NCBI GenBank assembly: GCA_003049485.1 | Contig: PYST01000180.1 | Span: 17,711-81,710, forward strand | Length of the DNA stretch: 64,000 nt | Direction: 5' to 3' | Origin: Ophioceras dolichostomum | Taxonomy: Eukaryota; Ascomycota; Sordariomycetes; Magnaporthales; Ophioceraceae | In this document: positions 11,076 to 22,347 of the stretch, one piece after another | How positions within the stretch are numbered: position 1 is the first letter of the stretch | Layout: the number at the start of each line of letters is the position of its first letter | Program-made: the position numbers and the translations under genes | The notes under the pieces: model-generated | The model's input: only the letters and a program-made list of their open reading frames with translations | Database searches by the model: none | Told to the model about the DNA's origin: nothing

Positions 11076-12151
11076 TCATGAGTCCAGATCAAGCGTGCTG
11101 CTCAGGGGCTCGCTGTTGAACGGACTCCCGACGACGAAGTCCTTGGCCCTGACGAAGTACAGCGTGTCCGCCTTCTTGAAGGTGTCGTTGCCTGTGCGCT
11201 GACATATTGCCGCGTACGATCGCCATCTAAGGAGGTACTTGGGTGTTAGCTAAATGATTTCGTATTGCATATAATTTCCACTCCCTCTCGTGAAGTGACG
11301 ATAGACAAGGGTCGCCGTGTTGAGCATGCATCATGAGCGAACCGGTCGGTGACAGGTACCCAAACTCACCCGAAGCCGTCCAGCACTTCAATGACCCGAA
11401 GCAGGAGCAGCTGCGACTTGACGAGGGCGGCGCCGCGCCAGGCCAGCCAAGGCTTGTTCTTGAGCTTGATCTCGAAGCCCCCATCGACGCCCATGGCGGC
11501 GTTCCACTCGCCGCCCTCGAACGCGTCGATCTTCTCCAGCTCGCGGCGCAGCGCCCGCACGAGCACCCCCGGGTTGTCGCCGCCGATCAGCCTCAGGTTG
11601 CCGCCCTTGCTGAGCCCGACCGCCATCCAGTCGACGGGCGGCAGCGCAGCATCGTCGGCAGCAGCAGCAACTGACGACGATAAGGCACCGCCGCCGCCGC
11701 CGTCGCTGCTGCTGCCGCCAGTCTTGGCGAAGACAGTGGCAGACGCTGCCCCTAGGCCTGGCCTCTTCCGGAACACGAGCAGGTCCTTTGCCTGGAGCGA
11801 TCGGGAGCTCGACATCGACGAGCTGAGCAGCCAGCCCCTCTCGTACAGGTACGCGAGGACGTCGCGCATCAGGATGCGCGAGGCGACGCCGTTCTTGTCG
11901 CCCATGGCGCCGAACGGCTTGCCCACGAGGCAGTACTCGTAAGACTCGCTGCCGACGTACTTCTGGGACTTGACGCCCTCCGGCCAGGCCTTGCGGATCG
12001 CTGGCTCGGCCTGCGTGGGGATCTCGTCCGGGAACTGGAGGAACACGAGCTTGTCACGGCCCTGCATTGCGATTGCGGCGTAGTCCGCGGATGGCGGCGG
12101 TGTGGACCCGTTCATGTCGGTAGTGATCTTTGATGACGTTGTCGTCGCCAT
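11076..12151 (-). CDS. unrecognised fungal protein with internally duplicated domain
   Basis: Two exons, 11370-12151 and 11076-11226, with a phase-2 intron 11227-11369 (GTGAGT..TAG), give 310 residues starting MATTTSSKITT. I do not assign a function; similar architecture occurs in uncharacterised fungal proteins. The sequence contains two related modules. The first, around residues 80-125, reads LMRDVLAYLYERGWLLSSS followed by KDLLVFRK. The second, split by the intron, reads LLRVIEVLDGFGWRSYAA followed by KKADTLYFVRAK. Each is an amphipathic helix, a conserved GW and a closing strand with an aromatic-x-R pattern. A low-complexity Gly/Ser/Ala linker lies between them. No signal peptide or membrane segment is present, so it is probably soluble and intracellular. 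Confidence 0.75.
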
Positions 12152-13511
12152 GATCAGGGGGCGATATTTCCCGAGTCTTCTCCCTCCCCCACAAAGGTTT
12201 GGTGGTGTGGTGGGGTGGTGTAGGAACAACCGCTGGGGATAAACGAATCTTGTATGTAGGAGTACACCGTATGCTCTGAGAGAAGTGAGGAGGAATTAGT
12301 AGCTGTGGGTGCAGAGAGAGTTCCAGTCAATTTCGAATGCTCAAATGGAAAAGACAGGCAAGTCTGGAGGGGATGTCGTTGACATAAAAGTGCTTCTGTG
12401 GCCGATTCAGAGCTCCCATCTCACACACCCATGGTCACAGCCTTGCTTCTGGACCTGAGCATCGGTAGCCGTTTTCGGTGCTTGGTTCCAGCATCATCCT
12501 GGGCCATCGCAAGCCGCAGGCATCATGTTAGTTGGGGTCATCGGGTGGCTATCCCGCGCCGCGCCCGCCAAGCCCTGGAAGACCCTTAGAGGATCAGCGA
12601 AACGGTTGGCTCTAAGGCGAGGCACTTGCAGGACCGCCCGTATTTCGTTTAAGCAGATCCTGCCGCTTCAGGCTTGTTGTCACGAGCAATGCTGCACATC
12701 CAGAAGGACCCCGCGAATGCGGCCTTCACACCACCTCGTCTCCAACCAAGGAGGGTGCCTGAGGCTTTTTCCACTTCAGGGGTTGGCTACATCGTACGGA
12801 CGGATGTCTCGTGCATCCTCAGACAGAACAGTATCGATACAGTACGGCAACGAAACATCCACTGGAGTCCAAAAGATTTCGCTGAGTCATCAGGAATAAC
12901 TGCGTTTTGGCACTCAAGTTGAGCATCAACATCACAAAGAAAGGGGATATCGGCATACCGAGAACTCGACTCTTTTGGTCTAGCAATACATGTAGGTGTC
13001 AGGATCCTAGCTGGTTTACCGCCCTTCTCAATACCCATACTCCAGCACTTCTCGAAGTTTTCGCCTTGCTTTCAGTGCTCTTGACAACTTTGGGTTTGCC
13101 GACCTCCCGTCGCCACCCTCCATTTTGCTTTGTTGTGAATAACAACAATCCAGAGCAATCGCAATCTAGATACCAGTCTTGCTTGTGCCTCCATGGCTCA
13201 AGTTGATTATTCCTTCAATGTTTGGGCACCCAAACGCCAGCCCTCCCTAACGAATCCCTGAAACCAGATAAACAGAACTTTGATCCGTACCGAAAGATAT
13301 AGAAAGAGTCGATGTAGAGTAGAAAATTATGAGAGTAACAGAGAGAAAGTGAGAGGTGATTGAGGCTGGAAAGTAAAGCGCAAAAAGAGGAAGCACATAT
13401 TTTGTCAGAGAGACTAACCTATCCCAGACCGTAGTAGCGACACATTGTAAAGGTAGGCTGGATGTAAACAAAACTTAAAAGCCGGATATATCCCGTGCTG
13501 ACCAACCAATA
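12152..13511. other. intergenic, 1.36 kb
   Basis: It should hold the promoter of the 310-residue protein gene and the 3' flank of rad17. Open frames up to 124 codons (12525-12899, plus) have no domain, signal peptide or plausible splice partner. Nothing else is seen. Confidence 0.5.
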
Positions 13512-16500
13512 TTAATCATCCTCAATATCATCATCGCTCAACACCAGCTTCTGGACCTGCAAACCGCCGATCCCCAGCAGCGCATCCGCCGTCGCGTCGC
13601 CGCCGCCGCCGCCGCCGCCAGCCGCGGCAGCCGCAGTTCTCGATCTAATACCGCCGACCAAGCCCCGCCTCTTCCTCGGGCTCGCCGTCTCGTCCGTGGG
13701 CTTGTCTGTCGCCCACCCCCCTTCGGCAGGCAGCAGCAGCTGATCCGCAGCGGCGTCTTCGACATCCGCGTCCTCATCATCACCAGCTCCAGCCCCAGGC
13801 CCAGCAGCGGACTGCGTGCCGATCCCCTGGAACGACACGACCTTCTCGAGATCGCGCAGCCCGACCGACAGGAAGGAGCCGCGGCGGCGACGCGACATGT
13901 GAGCCATGTATGGCAGGCGCTCCAGGAGCATCTCCTTGCGCGCGGAGGCGCCGAGGGAGAGCAGTGGTGGTGGTGGTGGTGGTGACGATGACGATGTCGC
14001 GTGGGGAGCTTCTGCTTCTTCGTCGGTTGGTTCCTTCTTTACTACTACTACTGCCTTGGGTCGCAGGGGTGCTGCTGAAGAAGATGACGACGGGAATGAG
14101 CCCGCATATTTCATCTCGGTCCGGTTCGTCGCCCAGTCGCCCACGCTGCTGGTGCCGGTGCCGGTCCTACCCGGCCTCCGGAACGCGGCTGCGCCATTGG
14201 TGAGGCTTTGCTTCTGCTGCTGGCTGTGCTGTTGGGAATTCCGAGACAGTGATACCGACAAGGAGGAGGAGGATGAGCGGTGGGTTCCGTTCGCGCCACT
14301 TCCACCACTGCTGCTGCCGCTTCCGCTGCCACCGTTGTTGTATTCCCCGTTCAGCATCTTGGTGACCCACATGTCTATGAGACCCTCCAGCTCCTCCTTT
14401 GCGCGCCAGAGCTTGATGCTAGTGGGGAAGAACATCTTGAACTGGTTGCCGCCGCCGTTTCTACCGGGAGGTCCGCCAGCCCCCGAGCCTGCAGTGCCCT
14501 GTCGCTTGACGGGACAGGGCAGCGAGAACAGCAATCCGCGCACGGCGACCTCGAACGCCATCTCGTCTTGCCTGAGCACGTGGCTGCCGAGGTCACGTCC
14601 GCCGTAGCGCGGTGCTGTGGATCCGCCTCCTCTACCTCCGAAGAAGACGTCCCAGGACGGGCAGAGCAGGTCGCTCTCGGAAAGGGCGTCGATGCAGCCG
14701 TTGATGTAGTCAACTGATGAATTCGGATCCCGAGGTCCAGTCGCCTCGCAGGACAGCACGTAGTTCTCGTGTAGGGCCGAGATGAAGGTCGACGTGTCCG
14801 TGCCCGTCTCGTCGATGAGGGTGTCGACTGACACGAGCGACGGTTTCGGCCGGGACAGGTGGGCTATGTAGTCCGGCAGTGTCTCAGCCTCGTGGCCCAC
14901 AGTTCCAGGCGGGTGAGGGAGCTCGTCCCGCTTGTTATACACGACCTTGCCCACGGCGTGGAAGATGCCCAAGCTAGCCTCTCGTTGCGAGACCAGCTCC
15001 AGGCTCTCCCTCTCGCCTTTAGTCATGGCCACGTCCCTCGCACCACTCTTCTTCGTCTTGGTGAACGCGACTTTGGCGCCCCAGTCCGCGTCGGCATCGC
15101 CCTTGAGACACAGAAACTCCAGCGACGAGATCGCGTTCCTGATGTCGCCGATCTCGCCGAGCCTCTTCAGGACCGCTGGCCCGGGCGTTCGTCGCCGTCC
15201 CGATTTGCGCGCCTCCTTCTGCACAACGAGTTCTAGGGCCTTGGCGAGGATCGATGGGGCGATGGCGTTGAACTCGATGAGTCCTGTGCCGGGATGACGG
15301 AGGATCTCTGGCCCAAGCAGGCGGTGCGCCGTGAAACTGTCTGCAGAAGCCGACGTGGTCGTGAGGAGGGTCTCCGATATTATCATGACCACTGGTATTA
15401 CGGGTTCCCGCAGTGGCTGCAGCCCGAATGAGGCGAGAGACGGCGTGTTCATGGCTAGGTACTGCAGGACCGTACTGCGAAACGACGTCAGGGCCGACGA
15501 GGAGCGCATGAAGGTGTTCGGGAACTCCTCGACGAGCATGAATCTGGGGCCCGACGATCCGTCGGTTGAGGCACAGGAGCCGTGACTATTGGAGGCCGAC
15601 GCCTGACGTGCAGGAGCCACATCCTCGTCCGAGTCTGTATCGAGCTGCCCGAACTTGCCTCCTCTTCCTAGAAACTCTTCGAACTGGGCCGAGGCGGACT
15701 GGTACCCGTGTATGGCGCCGAGGGAGCCGGTTGGATTCCTCCAATCGAGGATCTCGGCCCGCATCTCCCTTGCTAGTAACCTGACCGTGGTTGTCTTGCC
15801 AGACCCCGCGGCTCCCTTGAGGATCAGCAGCCGCTGCCGCAAGCGCCCCTGCAGGACATCCTCGAGCCACCTGCGCACGTCCGCAACCTTCTTCTTGTGT
15901 ACCGCCAACTCATCCAGATTCGTAGGCCCGAACCTTTCCGACCACGGCCGCTGCTCGTCGTCGCATGCGGCGGCGGACCGTTGTGGTTGTGTCGTCGACG
16001 GCAGGCGCGGGGGCTTCAGGAACTGGCTTGTCGGTAAGGCCGTGGATGGAGGCCCAAAGGCCGATCCGCCAGCGGTTGAGGCGGGCGGCTGGGAAGACCA
16101 CGGGTGGCCATCCCTGAATCGCTTCTGGGCCCTGCTGCCGACAATGCTCGAGGCGGAAGCCTTGGTTACAGCTACATCGTCGTCTTCGGATATGGGATCG
16201 CTGAGTATGTCGTCGAGGCACTGGGCGGATGTATTCGACGGTTGGCTGCTTCCACCAGCCTTGACTCGTTGTGCCTGCTTGGAGAAGAGTGTGAGGAGGT
16301 CTGCCGACTTCCCCTTCTCCTCAAATTTGCCCTTTTTGATTCTTTTCTCGGGGCTGGTGCTCGGGCTCTTCGTCGACGCCTTGGACCCTCCCCGTGCGCC
16401 GACGCGGTTCGGCAGGAAGCTCCGGGACGGCGCCGCGCCATTGGACAGCCCCGCAGAGGCAGCAATGGTGGCAGAGCGCGTACTTTTACGTATAGGGCTC

Positions 16501-16682
16501 GGTGAGGCGGGCTCATCGTCTACCGCTCTGGAGCTGGGCGAGGAAAACAAGAAATTTTTCAGGCTGTTCTTTCGGGGCGTCGTTGTGGCCGCCGCCGATT
16601 GCTTCTGCTGCTGTGGCTCGTCGTTCTCCTCTTCGTCCGAATCGACAAGGTTGCGTTTGCGGCGCTTTGCAGGCGGCGCCAT
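13512..16682 (-). CDS. rad17: checkpoint clamp loader Rad17 (yeast Rad24)
   Basis: AAA+ subunit that, with Rfc2-5, loads the 9-1-1 clamp at damaged DNA in the nucleus. It is a single exon of 1056 residues from MAPPAKRRKRNLVDSDEEE; the frame is open 63 codons further, but only from a GTG, and the basic-acidic start is typical of the family. The AAA+ core begins with RPWSERFGPTNLDELAVHKK near residue 255. The Walker A motif is GAAGSGKTTT at about 290, and a Walker-B-like FMLVEEFPN lies near 379. The C-terminal half has several poly-Ser, poly-Gly and poly-Ala insertions, which explain the length above the common 600-900 residues. The end is KLVLSDDDIEDD, an acidic tail. No intron is needed to keep the family sequence continuous. 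Confidence 0.93.
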   Translation of the reverse strand: MAPPAKRRKRNLVDSDEEENDEPQQQKQSAAATTTPRKNSLKNFLFSSPSSRAVDDEPASPSPIRKSTRSATIAASAGLSNGAAPSRSFLPNRVGARGGSKASTKSPSTSPEKRIKKGKFEEKGKSADLLTLFSKQAQRVKAGGSSQPSNTSAQCLDDILSDPISEDDDVAVTKASASSIVGSRAQKRFRDGHPWSSQPPASTAGGSAFGPPSTALPTSQFLKPPRLPSTTQPQRSAAACDDEQRPWSERFGPTNLDELAVHKKKVADVRRWLEDVLQGRLRQRLLILKGAAGSGKTTTVRLLAREMRAEILDWRNPTGSLGAIHGYQSASAQFEEFLGRGGKFGQLDTDSDEDVAPARQASASNSHGSCASTDGSSGPRFMLVEEFPNTFMRSSSALTSFRSTVLQYLAMNTPSLASFGLQPLREPVIPVVMIISETLLTTTSASADSFTAHRLLGPEILRHPGTGLIEFNAIAPSILAKALELVVQKEARKSGRRRTPGPAVLKRLGEIGDIRNAISSLEFLCLKGDADADWGAKVAFTKTKKSGARDVAMTKGERESLELVSQREASLGIFHAVGKVVYNKRDELPHPPGTVGHEAETLPDYIAHLSRPKPSLVSVDTLIDETGTDTSTFISALHENYVLSCEATGPRDPNSSVDYINGCIDALSESDLLCPSWDVFFGGRGGGSTAPRYGGRDLGSHVLRQDEMAFEVAVRGLLFSLPCPVKRQGTAGSGAGGPPGRNGGGNQFKMFFPTSIKLWRAKEELEGLIDMWVTKMLNGEYNNGGSGSGSSSGGSGANGTHRSSSSSLSVSLSRNSQQHSQQQKQSLTNGAAAFRRPGRTGTGTSSVGDWATNRTEMKYAGSFPSSSSSAAPLRPKAVVVVKKEPTDEEAEAPHATSSSSPPPPPPLLSLGASARKEMLLERLPYMAHMSRRRRGSFLSVGLRDLEKVVSFQGIGTQSAAGPGAGAGDDEDADVEDAAADQLLLPAEGGWATDKPTDETASPRKRRGLVGGIRSRTAAAAAGGGGGGGDATADALLGIGGLQVQKLVLSDDDIEDD

Positions 16683-17164
16683 CCCGAGGGTTGATTGGGC
16701 ATTTGTCGGACAGTCGTGGACCTTCCCCCTCGGTAGAATGTTCAAGCCAGTGAATGGGCGGCGGATTGGATCCGATCGCGTTAGGTTTTGGGGATCAATG
16801 CCCAGAATGAAGTTGACATCAAAGTTCAGGGAATAAGGTGGTGGAGGCGGCCAGGCAGACGCTGGACCCACAGTGAAGCTTCTGTGGGCACATGCGCTAT
16901 CCCCAACTCGCTGACAGCTGAGTGTGACGGAGATGACCCCTGGCTGACTTCTCCAATGTTGGCACTGTGACAGGGGTTGACCACTGAACTGTCAAAGGCA
17001 CGGGATCATGAGAATCATGCTGCATTGCATCATTAGGTACGGAGTATGTAGGTGGTAGGTACTAAACATAAAACCATATAAGAAGAATTCGTTACAGCGG
17101 ACATCAAGTAGACTCTTCAGCCTCGATACTCGCAGGCCTTCAGATCGTTGAGCAGGCTGGGGCG
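16683..17164. other. short intergenic region
   Basis: 480 bp between the rad17 start and the stop of the questin-oxidase-like gene, both on the minus strand. It holds the rad17 promoter and the 3' flank of its neighbour. No TATA box or repeat stands out. Confidence 0.5.
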
Positions 17165-18644
17165 TTAAAAGTCCCACACCAGAACACCTTCCCGTAAAAC
17201 CCAACCCTCGAAATCATCAACGAATCTCACTGCGGCATTGAGGTATCGATTATGAACGTCGCCCCAGGTGCGGGCTGCCTCCTTCAAAGCGCGAATAGCT
17301 ACAAGGAAGAGGGGGAGGGGAACGAGATATTAGCGGGATGAACTGGAAGATCGTACGGGTTGCCTTGTGAATGACAGACTGGACAATAGTTTCGTGCTAG
17401 GAAGAAAAACGCTTACCCTTAACGTAGTGGGCATCCGTGGCCCACCTCGAGTTGAGCGCCTGCTCCTCCGCATACGTCCACCCCTTCGCCGTGTCCGGGA
17501 CGTAGTCGCGGTCGATCTTCGGCCGCAGCACGGCGATGTACACCGAGAGGACCAGCAGCCACCACTGACGGATCAGGGCGATGTGGAAGCGCACCGGCAC
17601 GAAGGGCAGCAGGATCCTAACGGCGTGGCTGCTGGTCAGGAGGTGCACGACGTAGAAGTTGTACGAGTGCGTGCCTGGCGCGACGGTGGCGACCAGCAAA
17701 TTGGCGGCCAGTTCCTGCGACTCGCGGAACCGCGACACCGGGTCGTCGTCCTCGGCGATCGTCCACGCGTTCCAGTACTCCAGGACCAGGTCCTCGTGGT
17801 CCTCGAACATCTGCCGGATGTTGCGGTAGCCCGGGTCCGTGAAGAGCGAGTCGAAGCGCTCGTCCGACGCGAGCCGCTCCAGGAGCGGGGCCGGAGAGGG
17901 CGAGCTGAAGGGTGCAGGCCGCGTGTAGGACGGGTCGTCCGTGTACTTGTGCAGGAAGTTGTAGCACACGGCCGTCATGCTTAGGGCCTCGATGGCGATC
18001 TCCCGGTTGTTCATCTCGAAGGCGTAGCCTAGGTGGATCAGAGGGTGGCTCACTGAGGAGGCAAGCAGTAGTTTCCGGCCACCGGGTGGGTGAGTGAGCA
18101 TGAGGTTCATGAAAGACAAAACGTTGGATAGGGGCTTGCACTCACACCCTCCGATGAGGCAATTGGCCAACGGTTCCTCCCCACCAAACATGTACCGCTG
18201 GACTACCTTCTTCCAATCATATGCATAGTCATAAGCGAGGTTGTCCTCGAAGAAGTCGACGTAGGCACGCTGATACTCCCCGTCGCCAAGGAAATCGCGC
18301 CAGTCCTCCTTCGTGATCTCGGCCGGAGAGTCCACCCAGGGCTCCAGCTCCTTGCACTCCGCGTCGTAGATGCGATGCAGCTTCGCCGAGTCCGCGCCCA
18401 GCAGATAGGCTGAGCACAGGACGTGCGGCGCGTGGTTGTGGAAGCGCAGATGGTGATAGACGATGGCGTGGTTCACGTGGTTGCCCCTGAGTAGGTGCTT
18501 CAGCGTCCGCGGCCGCTTCTCCGGCGCCGTCTCGACGTTGTGCACCTCCACCGGCTCGAGCTTGACTTCGCGGGTAGCGCCGTTCGCTCCAGCTGGCACG
18601 AGCCGGTTGACCAGCGGCACCATGCTGAGAAGCTTCGACGCCAT
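17165..18644 (-). CDS. questin-oxidase-like protein (DUF4243 family)
   Basis: Member of the family that includes the Baeyer-Villiger-type questin oxidase GedK and AflY of fungal polyketide pathways; most members have no known substrate. Exons 17417-18644 and 17165-17298 are joined by an intron GTAAGC..TAG (17299-17416), giving 453 residues. I chose the ATG of MASKLLSMVPLVNRL because the upstream extension has no family character. Recognisable stretches are HAIVYHHLRFHNHAPHVLCS near residue 65, FFEDNLAYDYAYDWKKV near 140, and GTHSYNFYVVHLLTSSHAV with LLPFVP near 350. His-rich helical repeats are the rule in this family. The second exon restores the C-terminal helix AIRALKEAARTWGDVHNRYL. No polyketide synthase or other pathway gene lies nearby, so a role in a cluster is not supported here. 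Confidence 0.88.
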
Positions 18645-19498
18645 CTTTTTACTTGTTGGGGCGGCTGGTCGCCTCCACTCGCTAGCGTCAGATACACTTC
18701 GTCCTCGTTCGAAGCAATTGAGCTCGGAGTTGCACCGATATAACACGCTCAGGGAGGGAGGGATGGCAACAGCTGACGAGGCTCAAAATCTCGAAAACCC
18801 ATGAGGGGTAGACAGCTTTTATCCTTTGTCTGACACTTGTCCGAACGACCGTCAATTTGTTGAGCTGAACATGAACAAACGATTTTGCGGTGGGTGTGAC
18901 GTGATGCTAGCTTCCCCCAAAAAATCCATTTAGACCCCTGTCGTGTCGCCTCAATCGTATCCACTCTCAATTGCGGGCGCAACAGTGAGCCCTTCCTTCA
19001 TGTCGTCTCCCTGATCCTCGATAATATCCTCTTGTTGTTGACCATTCCATTCATCGTGGACAGCTGGTGGCCAGCACTTCAGCAAAGGGACCCGGTGATG
19101 ATGGATTCAAATTCATTTATTAGAAAAGTAGGTGAGATACCAGGTTGGTAAGTAAGTGGTGTCGTAACTAGGCCCTCCCTTCCTTTTCACACAGGCCCCC
19201 TCTGCCCCTCGCCCTTCCATCATCAGTCGTGAACATATCCCAGTGTCTCTATCAATGATCTAGTCACTGCTCGATTCCAACATGCATGAGCGTCTGGGGG
19301 ATTATTGAAGATTGGAGTCAAGGAAAGAAATAACCCAGAAATAATCCAAACTCAGCTGGCTGGAGGACAGGAATCTCCTCCGATCCATTCATTTTCTTTC
19401 CCAATCCCATGCGAGTGAGTCATCCAAATCATGAGAAAAAATGCCATGCACATAAAAATACACTCCCGGCTCCCTCATATCTTCTTCCTATCTTCTTC
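18645..19498. other. intergenic, 0.85 kb
   Basis: It holds the promoter of the questin-oxidase-like gene (left) and the 3' flank of the b561-domain gene (right). A short open frame at 18749-18982 looks accidental. No repeat or RNA gene is seen. Confidence 0.5.
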
Positions 19499-22347
19499 TC
19501 AAGTGAAGTCAACAGGAGGTCCTCCAGGCCCAGCACCAGCACCGGCAGCGCCAGGCATCCTCGACGCCGCCGCCCTCCTCTCCAGCCTCCTCCTCCGACT
19601 CCTGTCCGCCGCCGACGCCGACGCCGTCGGGTCGACGACCAGCCCGCTAGGCGACGGGCTCACGCCGCTCCACGTGCCGTGGCTGGCCGGACTGCCGAAA
19701 CTAGAGACAGACGGTCCAGCACCGGGCATCGCCCCACTCCCACCTGGAAGCCCAGCAGCCGATGACGATGGCCCAGCAGCCGCTCCCCCAGCAGCAGCTC
19801 CCGAGTAGTAAGCCGAGTCCTTACCCGCCGGCCTGCTCCTCCCCGCCCCCTGCGCAAACGCTGGGTTAGGCGGGCTCAGCGGCGCGAACCCGGGCGGGGG
19901 GAATCCGGCGCCGTCCTCGACCCTCCGCTCGGCGGACGCCTCGGCGCGGCGCATGCTCGAGTCGCGCCTGTACCGCTGGCGGCCCGCGGAGGGGGACTCG
20001 TCTCCGCCCGACAGGCTGCTGACCGTCGAACCCGCGCGGCGGTGCCGGCGGGCGTCCCGCCGCGAGCTCGCCGCCTGCTCCTCCTCCGTCAGCCGGCGCA
20101 GCGTGACGTTGCGGTCGCGGTCGTCGTGCACCTTCATCTTGATGGTGACGGGCTGGCTGGGACCTCCACTGGGCGAGCCGGGGCCGCGCCCCGCCGCCGA
20201 AGGGCCGGGACCGCCGCGTCTTCGCTCCTCATCGCTGGCCAGGCGGCTCGCCGTCGCTACGGCTGCGGCCGCGGCTGCCTCGCCTTCCCTGCGCCGGCGC
20301 GAGGAGCTTCGCCTGGCTATGCCGCCGGCGCCGGAGTGGTAGGCGTCGCTGCCGGAGTCGTATAGGACGCCGTGCGGGTCTGGCGGCATCGCGGGCATGG
20401 TGGCGTAGTCTCGCGAGCGGGAGCGGGAGCGCGAAGGCCCCGCGACGCCGACGGGGGGAGGACCACTACCACCACCTGTTTGTGGGTATGGCACTGGTGC
20501 GGGGACTGGTGCGGGCCCGGAGCCTGGCATGGGCATGGGCACGGGCACGGGCACGGGTGGCCCGCCGTAGCCTGTTGGTGGCCGAGGCTCGATCTCTGAC
20601 TCGGACAGCTCGGACACGCCCGACGCGGACGGCCTGCTCACTGGAGGCCGCCGTCTCGAGTCTCTACGGCTGGGAGACCCGCCGTATCCGTCGCCTGTGT
20701 ACCTCGGCGGTCGGCTGCCGGTTCGTCTCTCCTCGTCCTCCAGCCTCAGCCGCTCCTCCTCCTTTTTGTCCCTGCGGTCCTTCATCTTCTTGGCGAACCA
20801 GCCCACGCCCAGGCCGGCGAGCAGGCCCTTTCCGACGTTGCCGGCGGTGCCGCCGCCACTCTTGGGAGGCGTGCGCCGGGAGGGACTGCGGTAGGACGAG
20901 TAGTCCGAGTTGACGAAGCTGTCTTCGGGTCTCGAGTGCGTTCGGCGGTGCGATGGTGGCGGCGTGACAGGGCGGCCCCCACCTTGGCCACCACCTGGTC
21001 GGGGAGCGGGCAAAAGCCCTGGGCGGCGTCGGTCGTCCCGGCGCGAGTCTGTCTCTTCGGTGTCTACAGTGTACACGGTCTCATCCCTCCTCGGCGGCGG
21101 CCTCGACGACCTCCCGTGCCGGCTCGGAGTGTCGGTGGACACGGCCGAGTACTCCGTGTCGTCCGTCCGCCGCTCATTTCTATTCTTCAACCACCGGGAA
21201 AACAGAGCACCGGCACCCACAGCCGCGCCGACGCCTGCGACCTTGGTCATAAAACTGGTTCCTTCGTTCTTCCGTCTGTCGGAGAACTTTTCGTCGTCGA
21301 CGAAGTCTTCGGACCCGTGCCTCGACGGGACGACCTCGGGCCCCCTGCTGCGGCTCCTGCTGCGGCTGCCAGCTCGGCTCCCGGCTCGGCTCCTGGACGA
21401 GTTGCGCTTGCGGTTGAAGAAAGCGAGAGCACCCGCGCCGGCGGCGAGGGGCCCGAGCCACTTCAAGACGCCGCTGCGGCTCGACTTCTCGTCGGTGCGG
21501 CCGGAGTCGACCCTGCTCCTGCCGCCGTCCGAGCGCGCCCCGCCCATGTAGTACTCCTCGCGGCGGTCGCGGCGGCCCTCGGCGCGGTAGCTCAGGACGA
21601 AGTAGAGCACCAGCAGGAAGGTCATCCACAGCGTGTACAGGATGAAGAGGTGCCGCGGCGACCCGTACAGCGTCAGGCCGAGCGGCACCTGGACGATGCC
21701 CAGCAGGGCGATGGCGCGGCCGCTCCACTGGTGCAGGGTCACGCGGACGGAGCGGCCCTTGATGTTCTTGACCAGGCGGCCGCCGATGGCCTGCACCAGG
21801 ATGAGCACGTAGATGGCCACGCCGATGCCGTGGTGCGGGTTCGTCAGGCTCCGGTTGGGCCCCACGGCGAACCAGCCCAGGATGAAGGACACTGTCGTCA
21901 GCCCGACGGCCAGGACGAGCAGGTACGAGTGGAACCTGATCGCGTAGCCCGGCTTTCCCGTGTAGTAGCGCGCGATGAAGACGGCGGCCGGCACGATGAA
22001 CAGGAAGCTTATCGCGGCGATCACGCCGTGCGCCAGCACGAGGCTGTGGTATTGTGCGACGGTGGAGAACCGGTTTCCCATTCCTGAGCAGAAGAAGCGA
22101 ACAAACAAAGTTAGTCCTCGTCGGAGTCTCGCGGACGTTCATCATACATGGCAAGCGAAGATGGGAAAGATCGGTGTGCCGTCCGTCAGCACAACGTACC
22201 ATTGTATTGCATAGTATCGAAGTTCAGCCCGACGAGGTTCGGGAGAAGAAAGGTATTCTTGGTGAAATCCCATGTTCCATCGCCGACGACGAGGGTGTCG
22301 GACGAGTACGACGCCGACCCCGGCGGTGAGAGGTCTGCCGGCGCCAT
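19499..22347 (-). CDS. cytochrome b561-domain membrane protein with long disordered tail
   Basis: Probable transmembrane electron-transfer protein of the cytochrome b561/ferric-reductase type. Exons 22200-22347 and 19499-22083 are joined by an intron GTACGT..CAG, giving 910 residues. The first exon supplies MAPADLSPPGS, VGDGTWDFTKNTFLLPNLVG and NFDTMQYNG, a conserved lead-in to MGNRFSTVAQYH. No DOMON domain precedes it. The core, residues about 60-220, has HGVIAAISFLFIVPA, RFHSYLLVLAVG, NPHHGIGVAIY and LHQWSGRAIALLG; the histidines in these helices are the likely heme ligands. About 690 residues follow, rich in Arg, Ser, Pro and Gly. They contain an RS-type stretch (RSRAGSRAGSRSRSRSRG) and three spaced Gly-rich hydrophobic segments, each followed by basic residues. 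The tail is probably cytoplasmic; its role is unknown. Confidence 0.85.

Noticed and set aside
15655..16836. Open frame of 393 codons on the plus strand opposite rad17
   Set aside because: It is the antisense of a strongly supported coding frame in GC-rich DNA, where stop codons are rare. Its translation shows no domain.
20936..22087. Plus-strand open frame of 383 codons opposite the b561-domain gene
   Set aside because: A shadow of the Arg/Ser/Gly-rich coding strand; its composition mirrors that strand and has no independent motif.
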